NCBI RefSeq assembly: GCF_039614765.1 | Contig: NZ_CP154879.1 | Location: 3,100,001 to 3,164,000, forward strand | Reading direction: 5' to 3' | DNA: 64,000 bases | Source of the DNA: Castellaniella sp. MT123 | GTDB lineage: Bacteria; Pseudomonadota; Gammaproteobacteria; Burkholderiales; Burkholderiaceae_B | Part shown: positions 38,326 through 47,989 of the stretch, piece by piece | Position numbering within the stretch: position 1 is the stretch's first letter | Layout: the number at the start of each line of letters is the position of its first letter | The notes under the pieces: generated by a model | Told to the model about the DNA's origin: nothing | Database searches by the model: none | Seen by the model: the letters and a program-made list of their open reading frames with translations, nothing else | Translations under genes and position numbers: made by a program

Positions 38326-39498
38326 TTACTTCTTCAGGGCGCCGATGTCGGTGTCCCATTTCTGGAAGGCCGCAACCATGGCCTTGGCGTCCAGCGGAAC
38401 CGCGCTGGGCCGGCGGGCGGTCAGGTCGGCATATTCCGAACGGCCATACTTCTCGATGACTTCCTGGCTTTCCTTCGGCGCGGCCGACAGCGGCACGTCG
38501 CGGATGGCCGGACCCGGATAGAAGTAGCCCGTGTCGTAGGTCATGGCCTGCTGCTTGGGTTGCAGCATGAAGTCCATGAGCTTGAACAGGACCTCCTGCT
38601 TTTTCGCCGAGACGCCCTTCGGGATCACCATGTAGTGTGCGTCGTTCACCCAGGTGAAGTTGTCGAAGGCCTGGATCTTGAAGTTGGCCGGTACGATGCC
38701 CAGCGCCCGCGGGTTGATGTCCCAGCCTGTCACGGTCACGGTCATGGTGCGGCTGCCCTGGCCGAGTTCCTTCATGATGGCCGAGGTACCACCCGGGTAG
38801 TAGGGGACGCAGTCGTTCAGCTCTTTCAGGAACTTCCAGGTGTTGTCCCAACCTTTGATCGGATCATAGGGGTCCTTGTCGCCCAGCAGGTAGGGCAGGC
38901 CCATCAGGAAGGTGCGGCCGGGGCCGGAGTTGGCCGGGCGCGCGTACAGGAACTGATTGGGGTTGGCCTTGCACCAGGCCAGCAGTTCGGCCGGGGTTTT
39001 GGGCGGATTCTTGACCTTGTCGGGGTTGTATTCCAGCAGTGGACCCGACTGCATGAAACTGACTTCCAGCCCGTAGCCTTTAGCCAGATCCTGCATCCGG
39101 GCGGCGTTGCGGTGGTACTTATTCAGGATGTCCTTGAACTTGTCCTGATGGTCGGGCAGCAGTTTGACCCACAGGTCCTGTTCGATGCCAGCGGCCAGCG
39201 CATCGGTGCCGGTCAGGACCAGATCGATGTCCGCGCGGTTGGCCTTCTGCATGGCCTTGATCTTTCCAGGCAGCTGCGGCGCCGGCGCGTTGGTGAAGGT
39301 CATGCTGGAAACCAGACCGGGATTCTGGTCACGGAAGGATTCCAGCGCTTTTTGCGTGACCGCCAGATTGCCGGCCACGTCGACTATGTTCAGCGCCACA
39401 GGTTCAGCGTGAACCGAAACGGCGGCGCATGCCAGGGTCAGGGCGCCCGCCAGCGCGTGAAATCGCATGCGTCGTGACGTCTGCTTGGTGCCTTTCAT
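38326..39498 (-). CDS. ABC transporter periplasmic binding protein (family 1)
   Basis: A 390-residue extracellular solute-binding protein. Signal peptide (MRFHALAGALTLACAAVSVHA after a charged start MKGTKQTSRR), then EPVALNIVDVAGNLAVTQKALE, typical of family 1 proteins. First gene of the five-gene importer/mutarotase unit; operator copy 5 lies 98 bases upstream. The ligand is inferred as a hexuronate or aldarate from the regulon and the neighbours. Confidence 0.87.
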   Translation of the reverse strand: MKGTKQTSRRMRFHALAGALTLACAAVSVHAEPVALNIVDVAGNLAVTQKALESFRDQNPGLVSSMTFTNAPAPQLPGKIKAMQKANRADIDLVLTGTDALAAGIEQDLWVKLLPDHQDKFKDILNKYHRNAARMQDLAKGYGLEVSFMQSGPLLEYNPDKVKNPPKTPAELLAWCKANPNQFLYARPANSGPGRTFLMGLPYLLGDKDPYDPIKGWDNTWKFLKELNDCVPYYPGGTSAIMKELGQGSRTMTVTVTGWDINPRALGIVPANFKIQAFDNFTWVNDAHYMVIPKGVSAKKQEVLFKLMDFMLQPKQQAMTYDTGYFYPGPAIRDVPLSAAPKESQEVIEKYGRSEYADLTARRPSAVPLDAKAMVAAFQKWDTDIGALKK

Positions 39499-39596
39499 GG
39501 GTGTCTCCTTGTGTGTTCACCTATGCACGGAAAGAACCGGGTCCAGGGGAAAACAGCGCATGATGTCCCCGGGAATTGTTGTGTCCTTCCTCATAA

Positions 39597-39609
39597 GTCA
39601 TCATATAAC
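39597..39609 (-). promoter_or_regulatory. Aldarate-regulon operator copy 5
   Basis: On the minus strand GTTATATGATGAC, a full consensus match, 98 bases before the binding-protein ATG and with TATGAT reading toward it. Confidence 0.7.
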
Positions 39610-39718
39610 TTGAATTTGTCTTGGCATAGTCTATTTTTTAGGTTTAGAAGTAGAAAAATATCGTGAAAATTAATCTGCTAATGGCAACTTATTGATAAAT
39701 AATGGCATTTAAGAATTT

Positions 39719-39747
39719 TTGACCAAAATTGGTATATTCCCTAATAG
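39719..39747 (+). promoter_or_regulatory. Sigma70-type promoter for the second glucarate-dehydratase-like gene
   Basis: TTGACC (39719-39724), 17-base spacer, TAATAG (39742-39747), in an AT-rich stretch unusual for this genome. Start of transcription would fall near 39754. Operator copy 6 lies about 25-35 bases further downstream, suitable for a roadblock. Confidence 0.6.
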
Positions 39748-39776
39748 GCTGCTGGAATCCAGACCTCTACAGTCAT

Positions 39777-39789
39777 TTCGTCATACGAC
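39777..39789 (-). promoter_or_regulatory. Aldarate-regulon operator copy 6 (divergent, degenerate)
   Basis: Read on the minus strand GTCGTATGACGAA: 11 of 13 positions agree with the consensus. Unlike the other seven copies the TATGAY core points away from the downstream gene, and the site lies downstream of a separate promoter, 45 bases before ATG 39834. Confidence 0.5.
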
Positions 39790-39833
39790 ATCGTAAAAAC
39801 AATCACCCGGATCCGCTCCGCGGCACACCAGTC

Positions 39834-41108
39834 ATGAAGCTCAAGACCATCAGGATCACCCCGATCGCGTTCAAGGATCCTCCGCTGCTGAATGCGGCCG
39901 GCATCCACGAACCTTACGCGCTGCGCACCATCATCGAACTCGAAAGCGACACCGGGCATGTCGGCCTGGGGGAAACCTATGGGGATGCGCCAGTGCTGGA
40001 ACTGCTGCAGGCCCTGGCACCCGATCTGGCGGGGCTGGATCCTTTCAATCTGAACGGTTTGCGCCAGCGGGTGCGGGATGTCGTCGCGCGCACGCGGACC
40101 AGCGCCGGCACGGCCTTCACGCTGGCGCCGGGCACCGATCCCGCGAAGAATGTCCAGAAGCTGTATTCCGCGTTCGAGGTCGCCTTCCTGGACATGCAGG
40201 CCCGGTATCTGGGCATGCCGCTGGTCGATCTGCTGGGCGGGCGCGTGCGCGACGCGGTGCCGTTCAGCGCCTATCTGTTCTTCAAATATGCGCGCCACGT
40301 CGATGCCCACTACCAGGATGATGCCTGGGGCGAGGCATTGACCCCGGAACAACTGGTGGCGCAGGCGGAAACCATGATCGACCGGCATGGCTTCAAAAGC
40401 ATCAAGCTCAAGGCCGGCGTTCTGCCGCCCGAACAGGAAGTCGACTGCATCCGGGCGCTGGCCCACCGGTTTCCGGGCATGCCCCTGCGGATTGATCCGA
40501 ACGGCAACTGGTCCTTGTCCACGGCGATTGCGATGGGCGGGCAACTGGACGGGCTGCTGGAATACTACGAGGACCCGTGCCCGACGCTGGCGGACATGGC
40601 CGCCTTGCACCAGGCGACTGGCATGCTCCTGGCCACCAACATGGTGGTGACGGACCTGGATCAGTTCCGCGCCAACACCGCGACGCAGGGGTGTCAGATC
40701 ATCCTGTCGGATCATCATTACTGGGGCGGCCTGCGCGATACGCAGTTGCTGGCCCGCATGTGCGAGACCTTCGGCCTGGGGCTGTCCATGCATTCGAATT
40801 CGCACCTGGGCATCAGCCTGATGGCCATGGCTCACGTGGCGGCCAGCGTGCCCTTGCTCAGCTATGCCTGCGATACCCATTACCCGTGGCTGGATCCGAA
40901 CGAAGAGGTGATCGCCGGCGGGCAACTGCGCTTTCAGGATGGGGCCATCGTGCCGGGTGATGCCCCCGGGCTGGGCCTGGACATCGATCAGGATGCCCTG
41001 GCCCGATTGCATCGGCAGTATCTGGATTGCGGGATTCGTTCGCGCAACGACGCTGCGCAGATGCGAAAATACCGGCCAGGCTGGACCGGCAAGGCGCCAC
41101 GGTTCTGA
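39834..41108 (+). CDS. Glucarate-dehydratase-related enolase-superfamily protein
   Basis: A 424-residue second glucarate-dehydratase-like enzyme, started at ATG 39834 (MKLKTIRITPIAFKDPPLLN). It keeps the catalytic pair in SIKLKAG (K191, K193), metal ligands in RIDPNGNWSL, YYEDPCPT and the LATNMVVTDLDQF strand, and HSNSHLGISLMAMAHV for the general base. It is clearly a different branch from the gudD at 28686-30020: shorter, KLKAG instead of KLKGG and no EDPCGAE. It may be a glucarate dehydratase of the Burkholderia type or act on another aldarate epimer. Has its own promoter and operator. Confidence 0.82.
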   Translation: MKLKTIRITPIAFKDPPLLNAAGIHEPYALRTIIELESDTGHVGLGETYGDAPVLELLQALAPDLAGLDPFNLNGLRQRVRDVVARTRTSAGTAFTLAPGTDPAKNVQKLYSAFEVAFLDMQARYLGMPLVDLLGGRVRDAVPFSAYLFFKYARHVDAHYQDDAWGEALTPEQLVAQAETMIDRHGFKSIKLKAGVLPPEQEVDCIRALAHRFPGMPLRIDPNGNWSLSTAIAMGGQLDGLLEYYEDPCPTLADMAALHQATGMLLATNMVVTDLDQFRANTATQGCQIILSDHHYWGGLRDTQLLARMCETFGLGLSMHSNSHLGISLMAMAHVAASVPLLSYACDTHYPWLDPNEEVIAGGQLRFQDGAIVPGDAPGLGLDIDQDALARLHRQYLDCGIRSRNDAAQMRKYRPGWTGKAPRF

Positions 41109-41147
41109 GTTTGTAATGGCCTGTCGTCCCTTCACCCGGTATGGGTT

Positions 41148-41167
41148 GAAGTATGATGACAGTCATC
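41148..41167 (+). promoter_or_regulatory. Aldarate-regulon operator copy 7 with overlapping palindrome
   Basis: GAAGTATGATGAC (41148-41160) agrees with the consensus at 11 of 13 positions. It overlaps a perfect palindrome GATGAC-A-GTCATC (41155-41167). It lies 25-44 bases before the regulator ATG, so the GntR protein probably controls itself. Confidence 0.6.
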
Positions 41168-41191
41168 TAACGTCAAATATTTCCGTCCATC

Positions 41192-41935
41192 ATGGCCACT
41201 GCCACCGCCCGCCGTTCCCGCAGTCTGACCCAGGATGTCGTGACCGCTCTGTCCGAGCGCATCCGCAACGGGGAATTCCATGTCGGCGAAAAGCTGCCGA
41301 CCGAATCCGAACTGATGGAATCGTTCGGCGTCAGCCGCACGGTCATCCGGGAAGCCATCTCGCGCTTGCAGGCGGCGGGGCTGGTGGAAACCCGCCACGG
41401 GATCGGCACCTTCCTGCTGGAACCGCAGAACGAGCAGCAACTGCGCATCCGCACGGCAAACATCCTGACCATGCTGGACGTCATGGCCATCCTGGAATTG
41501 CGCATCAGCCTGGAAACCGAGGCGGCCGGCCTGGCGGCCTTGCGGCGCACGGATGCCCACGTGCATCAGCTGCGCACGATTCTGGATGAATTCGCCGAGC
41601 ACGTCCGTAAAAAAACCGGCAATGCCGTCGTCTCGGACGTGGCTTTTCACCTGCTGGTGGCGACCGCGACTGGCAACCGCTATTTCCACGACATCCTCAA
41701 ACAGCTGGGCAAGGCCATCATTCCCCGGACGCGGGTCGACTCGGTCGCGCACGCGGAAGGCGACCGGTCACGTTACCTGGAACGTGTCCATCTGGAACAC
41801 GAGGACATCTACAACGCCATTGTCCGCAAGGATCCAGACGCCGCCAGGGCCGCCATGCGGACCCACCTGGCCAATAGCAGGGAACGCCTGCGCAAGGCCC
41901 AGGAAGTCGCGGCGCAGCAGTACCAGTCGTCCTGA
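41192..41935 (+). CDS. GntR-family (FadR/FCD type) regulator of the aldarate cluster
   Basis: A 247-residue one-component regulator. An N-terminal winged helix spans residues about 10-80 (ERIRNGEFHVGEKLPTESEL, MESFGVSRTVIREAISRLQ, GLVETRHGIGTF). An FCD ligand domain follows from about 95 with the usual metal/ligand histidines (DVAFHLLVATATGN, LEHEDIYNAIVRKD, MRTHLANS). FadR-type regulators of hexuronate and aldarate genes generally repress and are released by a pathway acid. It is the only regulator in the 20-kb cluster, so it is the best candidate to bind the eight operator copies. Confidence 0.9.
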   Translation: MATATARRSRSLTQDVVTALSERIRNGEFHVGEKLPTESELMESFGVSRTVIREAISRLQAAGLVETRHGIGTFLLEPQNEQQLRIRTANILTMLDVMAILELRISLETEAAGLAALRRTDAHVHQLRTILDEFAEHVRKKTGNAVVSDVAFHLLVATATGNRYFHDILKQLGKAIIPRTRVDSVAHAEGDRSRYLERVHLEHEDIYNAIVRKDPDAARAAMRTHLANSRERLRKAQEVAAQQYQSS

Positions 41936-42111
41936 TCACGAATTCTGTTGTCGTACCTGTGCGCAGGCACGGGCGACGCGCGGGCGTTGGCCCACCTTGC
42001 ATCCGGTCCCGATCCACCGCGTTCGATTGCCGCTCCATCGGTTCAGTGCAGACTGTGAAATGGTCTATGGGCGCCGTCTTAGGGAAAACGAGGGGTTCCA
42101 GCCATGGTCAG

Positions 42112-42126
42112 TGACAGTCGCTGTCA
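42112..42126. repeat. Palindrome just upstream of the kdgD -35
   Basis: TGACAG-TCG-CTGTCA, perfect six-base arms. TTGCGA (42127-42132), a possible -35, follows directly and is 17 bases from the TATGAT (42150-42155) inside operator copy 8. The position suits a second regulator acting on kdgD. Confidence 0.45.
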
Positions 42127-42145
42127 TTGCGACTTCAAACTCCAT

Positions 42146-42158
42146 GTTGTATGATAAC
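42146..42158 (+). promoter_or_regulatory. Aldarate-regulon operator copy 8
   Basis: GTTGTATGATAAC, identical to copy 3 on the opposite strand. It lies 62 bases before the kdgD ATG, and its TATGAT is 17 bases from TTGCGA, so it probably doubles as the -10. Confidence 0.7.
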
Positions 42159-42220
42159 GTATAACGTATATGCGATAAGGGGATGAAAACCCCCCTCCCT
42201 ATCTACCAGAGGATGCTCTC

Positions 42221-43132
42221 ATGATCTCTTGCCAGGAATTGAAGGAAATAATGAACGACGGGCTGCTGTCCTTTCCCGTCACGGATTTCAAAGACAACGG
42301 CGATTTCGACCCCAAGGGCTATCAGGCCCGCCTGGAATGGCTGATGCCGTACGGTGCCCGGGCGTTGTTTGCCGCTGGCGGCACGGGGGAATACTTTTCC
42401 CTGACGCTGGATGACTATTCGAAGGTCGTGGAAACTGCTGTCAAGACCTGTCGGGATCACACGCCGATCCTGGCCGGGGCGGGTGGCCCCACCCGCAACG
42501 CCATCGCCTTTGCCCAGGAAGCCCAGAAAAAAGGCGCGGTCGGCCTGTTGCTGATGCCCCACTACCTGACCGAGGCGCCCCAGGACGGCATCGCGCGCCA
42601 CGTCAAGGAAGTCTGCCAGTCCGTGGACATCGGGGTGATCCTCTACAATCGCGGCCAGTGCCGTCTGTCGGCTTCCGTGCTGGAACAGCTGGCCGACGAA
42701 TGTCCCAATCTGATCGGCTTCAAGGACGGCGTGGGCGACATCGAGAACATGGTCCGGGTGCGCCGCCGTCTGGGCGACCGTTTCGCCTATCTGGGCGGCC
42801 TGCCCACCGCCGAGGTCTTTGCCGCAGCCTACCGTGCCCTGGGTGTGCCGGTGTATTCCTCGGCCGTGTTCAACTTCATCCCGGCCACCGCCATGAAGTT
42901 TTATCAAGCCGTGAAATCCGGTGACGACGCCACCATCGGCCATCTGTTGGACACCTTTTTCCTGCCCATGCTGGAAATCCGCAACCGCAAGGCCGGCTAC
43001 GCCGTCAGCATCGTCAAGGCGGGCGCCCGCATCGTCGGTCATCCCGCCGGCCCGGTGCGTGCGCCGCTCTCGGACCTGAATCCTGAAGAAGAAGCGACCC
43101 TGCGCGAACTGATCGAAGCCCTGCCTGCCTGA
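42221..43132 (+). CDS. kdgD: 5-dehydro-4-deoxyglucarate dehydratase
   Basis: A 303-residue class I aldolase-fold enzyme (DapA family) that dehydrates and decarboxylates 5-keto-4-deoxyglucarate to 2-oxoglutarate semialdehyde. Features: [10 protein letters not shown] near the N-terminus, GGTGEYFSL, catalytic Tyr142 in VILYNRGQC, and the Schiff-base Lys168 in [12 protein letters not shown] 42221 gives the usual start ([14 protein letters not shown]). It converges the glucarate and galactarate branches. Monocistronic, ending in a palindromic terminator shared with ppc. Confidence 0.93.
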   Translation: MISCQELKEIMNDGLLSFPVTDFKDNGDFDPKGYQARLEWLMPYGARALFAAGGTGEYFSLTLDDYSKVVETAVKTCRDHTPILAGAGGPTRNAIAFAQEAQKKGAVGLLLMPHYLTEAPQDGIARHVKEVCQSVDIGVILYNRGQCRLSASVLEQLADECPNLIGFKDGVGDIENMVRVRRRLGDRFAYLGGLPTAEVFAAAYRALGVPVYSSAVFNFIPATAMKFYQAVKSGDDATIGHLLDTFFLPMLEIRNRKAGYAVSIVKAGARIVGHPAGPVRAPLSDLNPEEEATLRELIEALPA

Positions 43133-43142
43133 TCCGCATACT

Positions 43143-43166
43143 GTGAGCCGCCTGCAGGCGGCTCAC
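43143..43166. terminator. Symmetric terminator between kdgD and ppc
   Basis: A perfect 24-bp palindrome (arms GTGAGCCGCCTG / CAGGCGGCTCAC) in the 30-base gap between convergent genes; its right end covers the ppc stop codon. Without a T-run on the plus side, it is a bidirectional terminator or a stability hairpin. Confidence 0.6.
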
Positions 43167-46012
43167 CCTGAGTTTCTCAGTCCGGCGGCGATGCCGTTGA
43201 TGGTCATGTGGATCGCCCGCTGGTCGCGGGATTCCTGCTCGTTGGCGCGGTGCGCCGACGCGGCCCCCGAGCGCATGCGGCGCAGTAGTTCCACCTGCAG
43301 GTGGTTCAGCGGGTCGATGTAGGCGAAGCGCTCGGCCAGGGCTGCCCGCAGCGGCGCGTCGTGGGCCAGCAGGTCGTGGCCGGTGATGTCGCGGAACGCC
43401 TGCCGCGTGGCGTGGTATTCGGCCTCGATCCGGGTGAGGATCCGCTTGCGCAGCGCTTTGTCGGCGACCAGCTCGGCGTAGGCCTTGCCGATCGCCAGAT
43501 CCGTTTTGGCCAGCACCTGTTCCATATTGGACAGCAGGGTGCGAAAGAACGGCCAGTCGCGGGCCATCGAACGCAAGCGTTCCAGGCGTTCCTCGCGGCC
43601 CAGGGCCTGATCGGGACCGCCTTCGTCCACATAGCGGGATAGCGCCGTACCCACGCCATACCAGCCGGGCAGCGCCATTCGGCATTGCGCCCAGGAAAAC
43701 GACCAGGGAATGGCGCGCAGGTCTTCGATGCGCTGCAGTGCCTTGCGGGAAGAGGGCCGCGAACCGATGTTCAGCCCGGCGATTTCCCGGATCGGAGTCG
43801 AGGCGAAGAAGTAGTCCGTGAACCCTTCGGTGCCATAGACCAGGTCCCGGTACGTCTGGCGGGCGGTCTGCGACATCCAGGCCATGGCTTCGCCGTAGCG
43901 TGCCGCATTCTGGTCTTCGTGGCGGGCGGCCGGGGTACCCGCCAGGCTGGCCTCTAGCGTGGCGGCGACGAACAGTTCCAGGTGCCAGCGGCCGACTTCG
44001 GCGTTTTTATAGCGGCCCTGGATGATTTCCCCCTGTTCGGTCAGGCGGATCTGGTTATTCACGGTGCCCGGGGGCTGCGACAGGATCGAGTCGTAGCTGG
44101 GGCCGCCGCCGCGTCCTACGGATCCGCCGCGGCCGTGGAACAGGCGCAGGCGCGTGCGGTGTTTCTTGAAGACCTCGACCAGGCGGCGTTCCGCCTGATA
44201 GAGCGACCAGTTCGACGTCAGGTAGCCGCCGTCCTTGTTGCTGTCCGAATAGCCCAGCATGACTTCCTGGATCCCACGTTGGGCCTGCCGCACCCGGGTG
44301 GCGACTTCTGGCAGAGACAACCAGGCGTCCATGATGTCGGGGCCGCGTTCCAGGTCGGGAATGGTTTCGAACAAGGGCACGACCATCAGCCCTTCGCGGG
44401 GCTCGGTATTGCCCACCGTTGGGGCGATCAATCCGGTTTCCTGCTGCAGCACCAGCACTTCCAGCAGGTCGCTGAGGGTTTCCGTGTGCGAGACGATGGA
44501 CTGGCGGATGGCGGCGGCTCCGAAGCGTCGCCGGCAGTCGGCGGCCATGCGCAGGATGGCGAGTTCCTTGGTTGTTTCGGCCGAGTATTCGATCCAGGGC
44601 GATACCAGGGGACGTGGCTCGCGCAGTTCCTGGCGCAGGATGCGGATGCGGTTGGCCTCGGACAGACGCGCATAGTGAACGGCCTTGCCGTCCAGCGTGA
44701 CGCCTGCCTGGCGCATCAGTTCATCCAGCACGCGTTCGTGCACGTCGGAGCTTTGCCGCAGATCCACCGTGGCCAGGTGAAAGCCGAAGATCTCCACCGC
44801 CTGGCGCAGCTGGGTCAGGCGCAGGCGGCCGACCAGCGCGCCATGGTGCGCGTCCAGCGATTCGGCCATCGTGCGCAGATCGCCGGCAAGTTCGGCGGCG
44901 CTGGTGTAGGCGGGGGCGTCGTACGTATTGCGGCGCGCCAGCCGGCGTCCTATCAGGGTCTGCGCGGTGGCGGCCAGGCGGGCATAGATGTGGATGCAGG
45001 CGCGCCGGTAGGGTTCGTCCTGGCGATGGGGCGAAGGTTCCTGGCTGCCCGCCGCCAGCGCGGCCAGTGCCGGGGTGACCTGCATCAGGGATTGGGAGAC
45101 CGACAGCCCGGCGCCCAGTTCATGCACCTCGGTCAGATAGTGGCGCAACGCGTGCGCGCACTGGCGCAGCAGCGCCTGTTCCAGGGTGGAGGCATCCACG
45201 TTGGGATTGCCGTCGCGGTCGCCACCGATCCAGCTGCCCATGTGGACAAAGGGCGGCAGCGGCGTATTGTCCACGTCGAAGACCGAGCGCGGCGCTTTGC
45301 GCAGCAGCGCGCCCATGTCCATGTGCAGCTGGGGCAGGGTGCTGAAGAAGGTGCTGGTGTAGTAGGACAGAGCGTTGTCGATCTCGTCCAGCACGGTGAG
45401 CTTGGTCTGGCGCAGCATGCGGGTTTGCCACAGGTCCGCGATCAGGCCCGTGAGGCGTTCGTGCCGATGTGCGGCTTCCAGGGGGGTTCGCGGTGCGTCC
45501 ATGTGGCGCAGATGAAGCGCGACGGCCTGATGCAGGTCCAGCGTGCTTTTGCGCTGGACTTCGGTCGGGTGGGCCGTCAGCACGGGCACGATGCAGGCCT
45601 GCGACAAGTGCTGACGGATGCGCGCGCCCGACAGGCCGCTGGATTTCAGCCGGTCCACCGCGTGCTGAAGGCCGCCCGGCGTGGCCGGACCTTCAGCCTG
45701 CCATTGCTGGTGTTGCCGGCGGGTCTGGTCGCGGTCTTCCGCAATGTTCGACAGATGCAGGAAATAGCTGAAGGCGCGCGCCACGGAATTGGCCTCGCCG
45801 TCGGCCAGGCGCCGGATCTGGCGTTCCAGCATGCGGCCATCGCTGTCCAGCCCTTCGCGGCGGAATTTGACGGCGGCCCGGCGCAATTTTTCGATCACGT
45901 CGAAGACCCCGCGTCCCTCGCATTCCCGGATGACTTCCCCTAGCGTTCGGCCCAGCAGCCGGATGTCCTGTCGCAGCGGGGAAATGGCGTCGGGCGGGGT
46001 TGCGAGCTTCAC
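43163..46012 (-). CDS. ppc: Phosphoenolpyruvate carboxylase
   Basis: A 949-residue anaplerotic enzyme making oxaloacetate from PEP and bicarbonate. All hallmark motifs are present: [13 protein letters not shown] (catalytic His), [39 protein letters not shown], and a C-terminus ending in Gly ([10 protein letters not shown]). I choose the GTG at 46012 because GGAG lies five bases upstream and the following [22 protein letters not shown] matches family starts; the frame is open further to 46129 but that part overlaps the divergent ilvD start. Confidence 0.94.
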   Translation of the reverse strand: MKLATPPDAISPLRQDIRLLGRTLGEVIRECEGRGVFDVIEKLRRAAVKFRREGLDSDGRMLERQIRRLADGEANSVARAFSYFLHLSNIAEDRDQTRRQHQQWQAEGPATPGGLQHAVDRLKSSGLSGARIRQHLSQACIVPVLTAHPTEVQRKSTLDLHQAVALHLRHMDAPRTPLEAAHRHERLTGLIADLWQTRMLRQTKLTVLDEIDNALSYYTSTFFSTLPQLHMDMGALLRKAPRSVFDVDNTPLPPFVHMGSWIGGDRDGNPNVDASTLEQALLRQCAHALRHYLTEVHELGAGLSVSQSLMQVTPALAALAAGSQEPSPHRQDEPYRRACIHIYARLAATAQTLIGRRLARRNTYDAPAYTSAAELAGDLRTMAESLDAHHGALVGRLRLTQLRQAVEIFGFHLATVDLRQSSDVHERVLDELMRQAGVTLDGKAVHYARLSEANRIRILRQELREPRPLVSPWIEYSAETTKELAILRMAADCRRRFGAAAIRQSIVSHTETLSDLLEVLVLQQETGLIAPTVGNTEPREGLMVVPLFETIPDLERGPDIMDAWLSLPEVATRVRQAQRGIQEVMLGYSDSNKDGGYLTSNWSLYQAERRLVEVFKKHRTRLRLFHGRGGSVGRGGGPSYDSILSQPPGTVNNQIRLTEQGEIIQGRYKNAEVGRWHLELFVAATLEASLAGTPAARHEDQNAARYGEAMAWMSQTARQTYRDLVYGTEGFTDYFFASTPIREIAGLNIGSRPSSRKALQRIEDLRAIPWSFSWAQCRMALPGWYGVGTALSRYVDEGGPDQALGREERLERLRSMARDWPFFRTLLSNMEQVLAKTDLAIGKAYAELVADKALRKRILTRIEAEYHATRQAFRDITGHDLLAHDAPLRAALAERFAYIDPLNHLQVELLRRMRSGAASAHRANEQESRDQRAIHMTINGIAAGLRNSG

Positions 46013-46127
46013 GAGGTCTCCATCATCGGGGATTAACGAGGCGTGCGGCCAGCCTGCCCGGTTCTGTGGGCAGGAGGAACCGTTTATCATAAGCGGTTTT
46101 ACACCTTCCGTTTTCAGGATCGTTTCC

Positions 46128-47984
46128 ATGCCGCACTATCGTTCCCGTACCTCGACCCACGGCCGCAACATGGCAGGCGCGCGCGCGTTATGGCGTGCCA
46201 CCGGCATGACGGACGGCGATTTCAGCAAGCCCATCATTGCCGTGGTGAATTCCTTCACCCAGTTCGTGCCGGGTCACGTCCACCTGAAGGACATGGGCCA
46301 GCTGGTGGCGCGCCAGATCGAAGCGGCCGGCGGCGTGGCGAAGGAATTCAACACCATTGCGGTGGATGACGGGATTGCGATGGGGCATGGCGGCATGCTG
46401 TATTCACTGCCATCGCGCGAGCTGATCGCCGATTCGGTGGAATACATGGTCAATGCGCACTGCGCCGATGCCATGGTCTGCATCTCCAATTGCGACAAGA
46501 TCACCCCGGGCATGCTGATGGCCGCGATGCGCCTGAACATCCCGACCGTGTTCGTCTCCGGCGGTCCGATGGAAGCCGGCAAGGTCATTGCCAAGGACGG
46601 CAAGACCGTCGTGCGCAAGCTCGATCTGGTCGATGCCATGATCGAGGCTGGCGACCCCAACATCACCGACGAGCAGGCTGAGTCCGTCGAGCGCAGCGCC
46701 TGCCCGACCTGCGGTTCCTGTTCGGGCATGTTTACGGCCAATTCCATGAATTGCCTGACCGAGGCGCTGGGCCTGGCACTGCCGGGCAACGGCACGGTGG
46801 TGGCCACGCATGCGCGCCGCCGTGGCCTGTTCGAGCTGGCCGGCAGCTTGATCGTGCAGCTGTGCAAGCGCTGGTACGAACAGGATGACGCTTCGGTGCT
46901 GCCGCGCAGCATCGCGACGTTCCAGGCCTTCAGCAACGCCATGACGCTGGACGTCGCCATGGGCGGATCCACCAATACGGTGCTGCACCTGTTGGCGGCT
47001 GCCCAAGAGGCCGGTGTGGCCTTCACCATGGCCGATATCGACCGGATTTCGCGCCGCGTGCCTTGCCTGTGCAAGGTTGCCCCGGCCACGCAGGAATATC
47101 ACGTCGAGGACGTGCATCGCGCAGGCGGCATCATGGGTATCCTGGCCGAGCTGGCCCGTGCCGACCTGTTGGACCTGAACGCCGGCAATGTGCATGCCGG
47201 CAGTTTGGGCGAAGCCATCCGTCGCTGGGATGTGCGCGGAGAACACGGAGAGTCCGTGGCTGATTTCTATCGCGCCGCGCCGGGGGGTGTGCCCACCCAG
47301 AGGGCGTTCAGCCAGGATCGCTACTACGAGACCCTGGATCTGGATCGTGAGGCTGGCTGCATCCGCGATCACGCGAATGCGTATTCGCAGGATGGCGGGC
47401 TGGCCGTGCTGTATGGCAACCTGGCACCGAACGGCTGCATCGTCAAGACCGCCGGGGTGGATGAGAGCATCCTGACCTTCACGGGGCGCGCCCGCGTCTA
47501 CGAAAGCCAGGAAACGTCGGTGCAGGGCATTCTGGGCGGCGAGGTCGTGGCCGGCGACGTGGTCATCATCCGCTACGAAGGGCCGAAGGGCGGCCCCGGC
47601 ATGCAGGAGATGCTATACCCCACGTCCTACATGAAATCCATGGGGCTGGGCAAATGCGCGGCCCTGTTGACGGATGGGCGGTTTTCCGGCGGTTCGTCCG
47701 GCCTGGTGATCGGACATGCCTCGCCCGAGGCCGCCGAGGGCGGCAATATCGCCCTGGTCGAGGACGGCGATACCATCGAGATCGACATCCCCAACCGCCG
47801 TATCCATCTGGCGATCGACGAACAGACCCTGGCGGCGCGCCGTGCGGCCATGCAGGCGCGTGGCGCGAAGGCCTGGAAGCCCGTCGACCGGCAGCGCGAA
47901 GTTTCCCAGGCGCTGCGCGCCTATGCCGCGCTGGCGACCTCGGCCGACCGGGGCGCGGTGCGCGACGTGGGCCAGCTGGGTTGA
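46128..47984 (+). CDS. ilvD: Dihydroxy-acid dehydratase, long form
   Basis: A 618-residue Fe-S dehydratase of the E. coli IlvD type, forming 2-keto acids in isoleucine, valine and pantothenate synthesis. Start [21 protein letters not shown] at ATG 46128. Cluster cysteines appear in [11 protein letters not shown] and [30 protein letters not shown] and [14 protein letters not shown] are conserved. It is divergent from ppc and followed after five bases by a Crp/Fnr gene. Confidence 0.93.
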   Translation: MPHYRSRTSTHGRNMAGARALWRATGMTDGDFSKPIIAVVNSFTQFVPGHVHLKDMGQLVARQIEAAGGVAKEFNTIAVDDGIAMGHGGMLYSLPSRELIADSVEYMVNAHCADAMVCISNCDKITPGMLMAAMRLNIPTVFVSGGPMEAGKVIAKDGKTVVRKLDLVDAMIEAGDPNITDEQAESVERSACPTCGSCSGMFTANSMNCLTEALGLALPGNGTVVATHARRRGLFELAGSLIVQLCKRWYEQDDASVLPRSIATFQAFSNAMTLDVAMGGSTNTVLHLLAAAQEAGVAFTMADIDRISRRVPCLCKVAPATQEYHVEDVHRAGGIMGILAELARADLLDLNAGNVHAGSLGEAIRRWDVRGEHGESVADFYRAAPGGVPTQRAFSQDRYYETLDLDREAGCIRDHANAYSQDGGLAVLYGNLAPNGCIVKTAGVDESILTFTGRARVYESQETSVQGILGGEVVAGDVVIIRYEGPKGGPGMQEMLYPTSYMKSMGLGKCAALLTDGRFSGGSSGLVIGHASPEAAEGGNIALVEDGDTIEIDIPNRRIHLAIDEQTLAARRAAMQARGAKAWKPVDRQREVSQALRAYAALATSADRGAVRDVGQLG

Positions 47985-47989
47985 TCGTC

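Noticed and set aside
43982-45943. 653-codon plus-strand frame opposite ppc
   Set aside because: ppc motifs on the minus strand are unambiguous; this is antisense.
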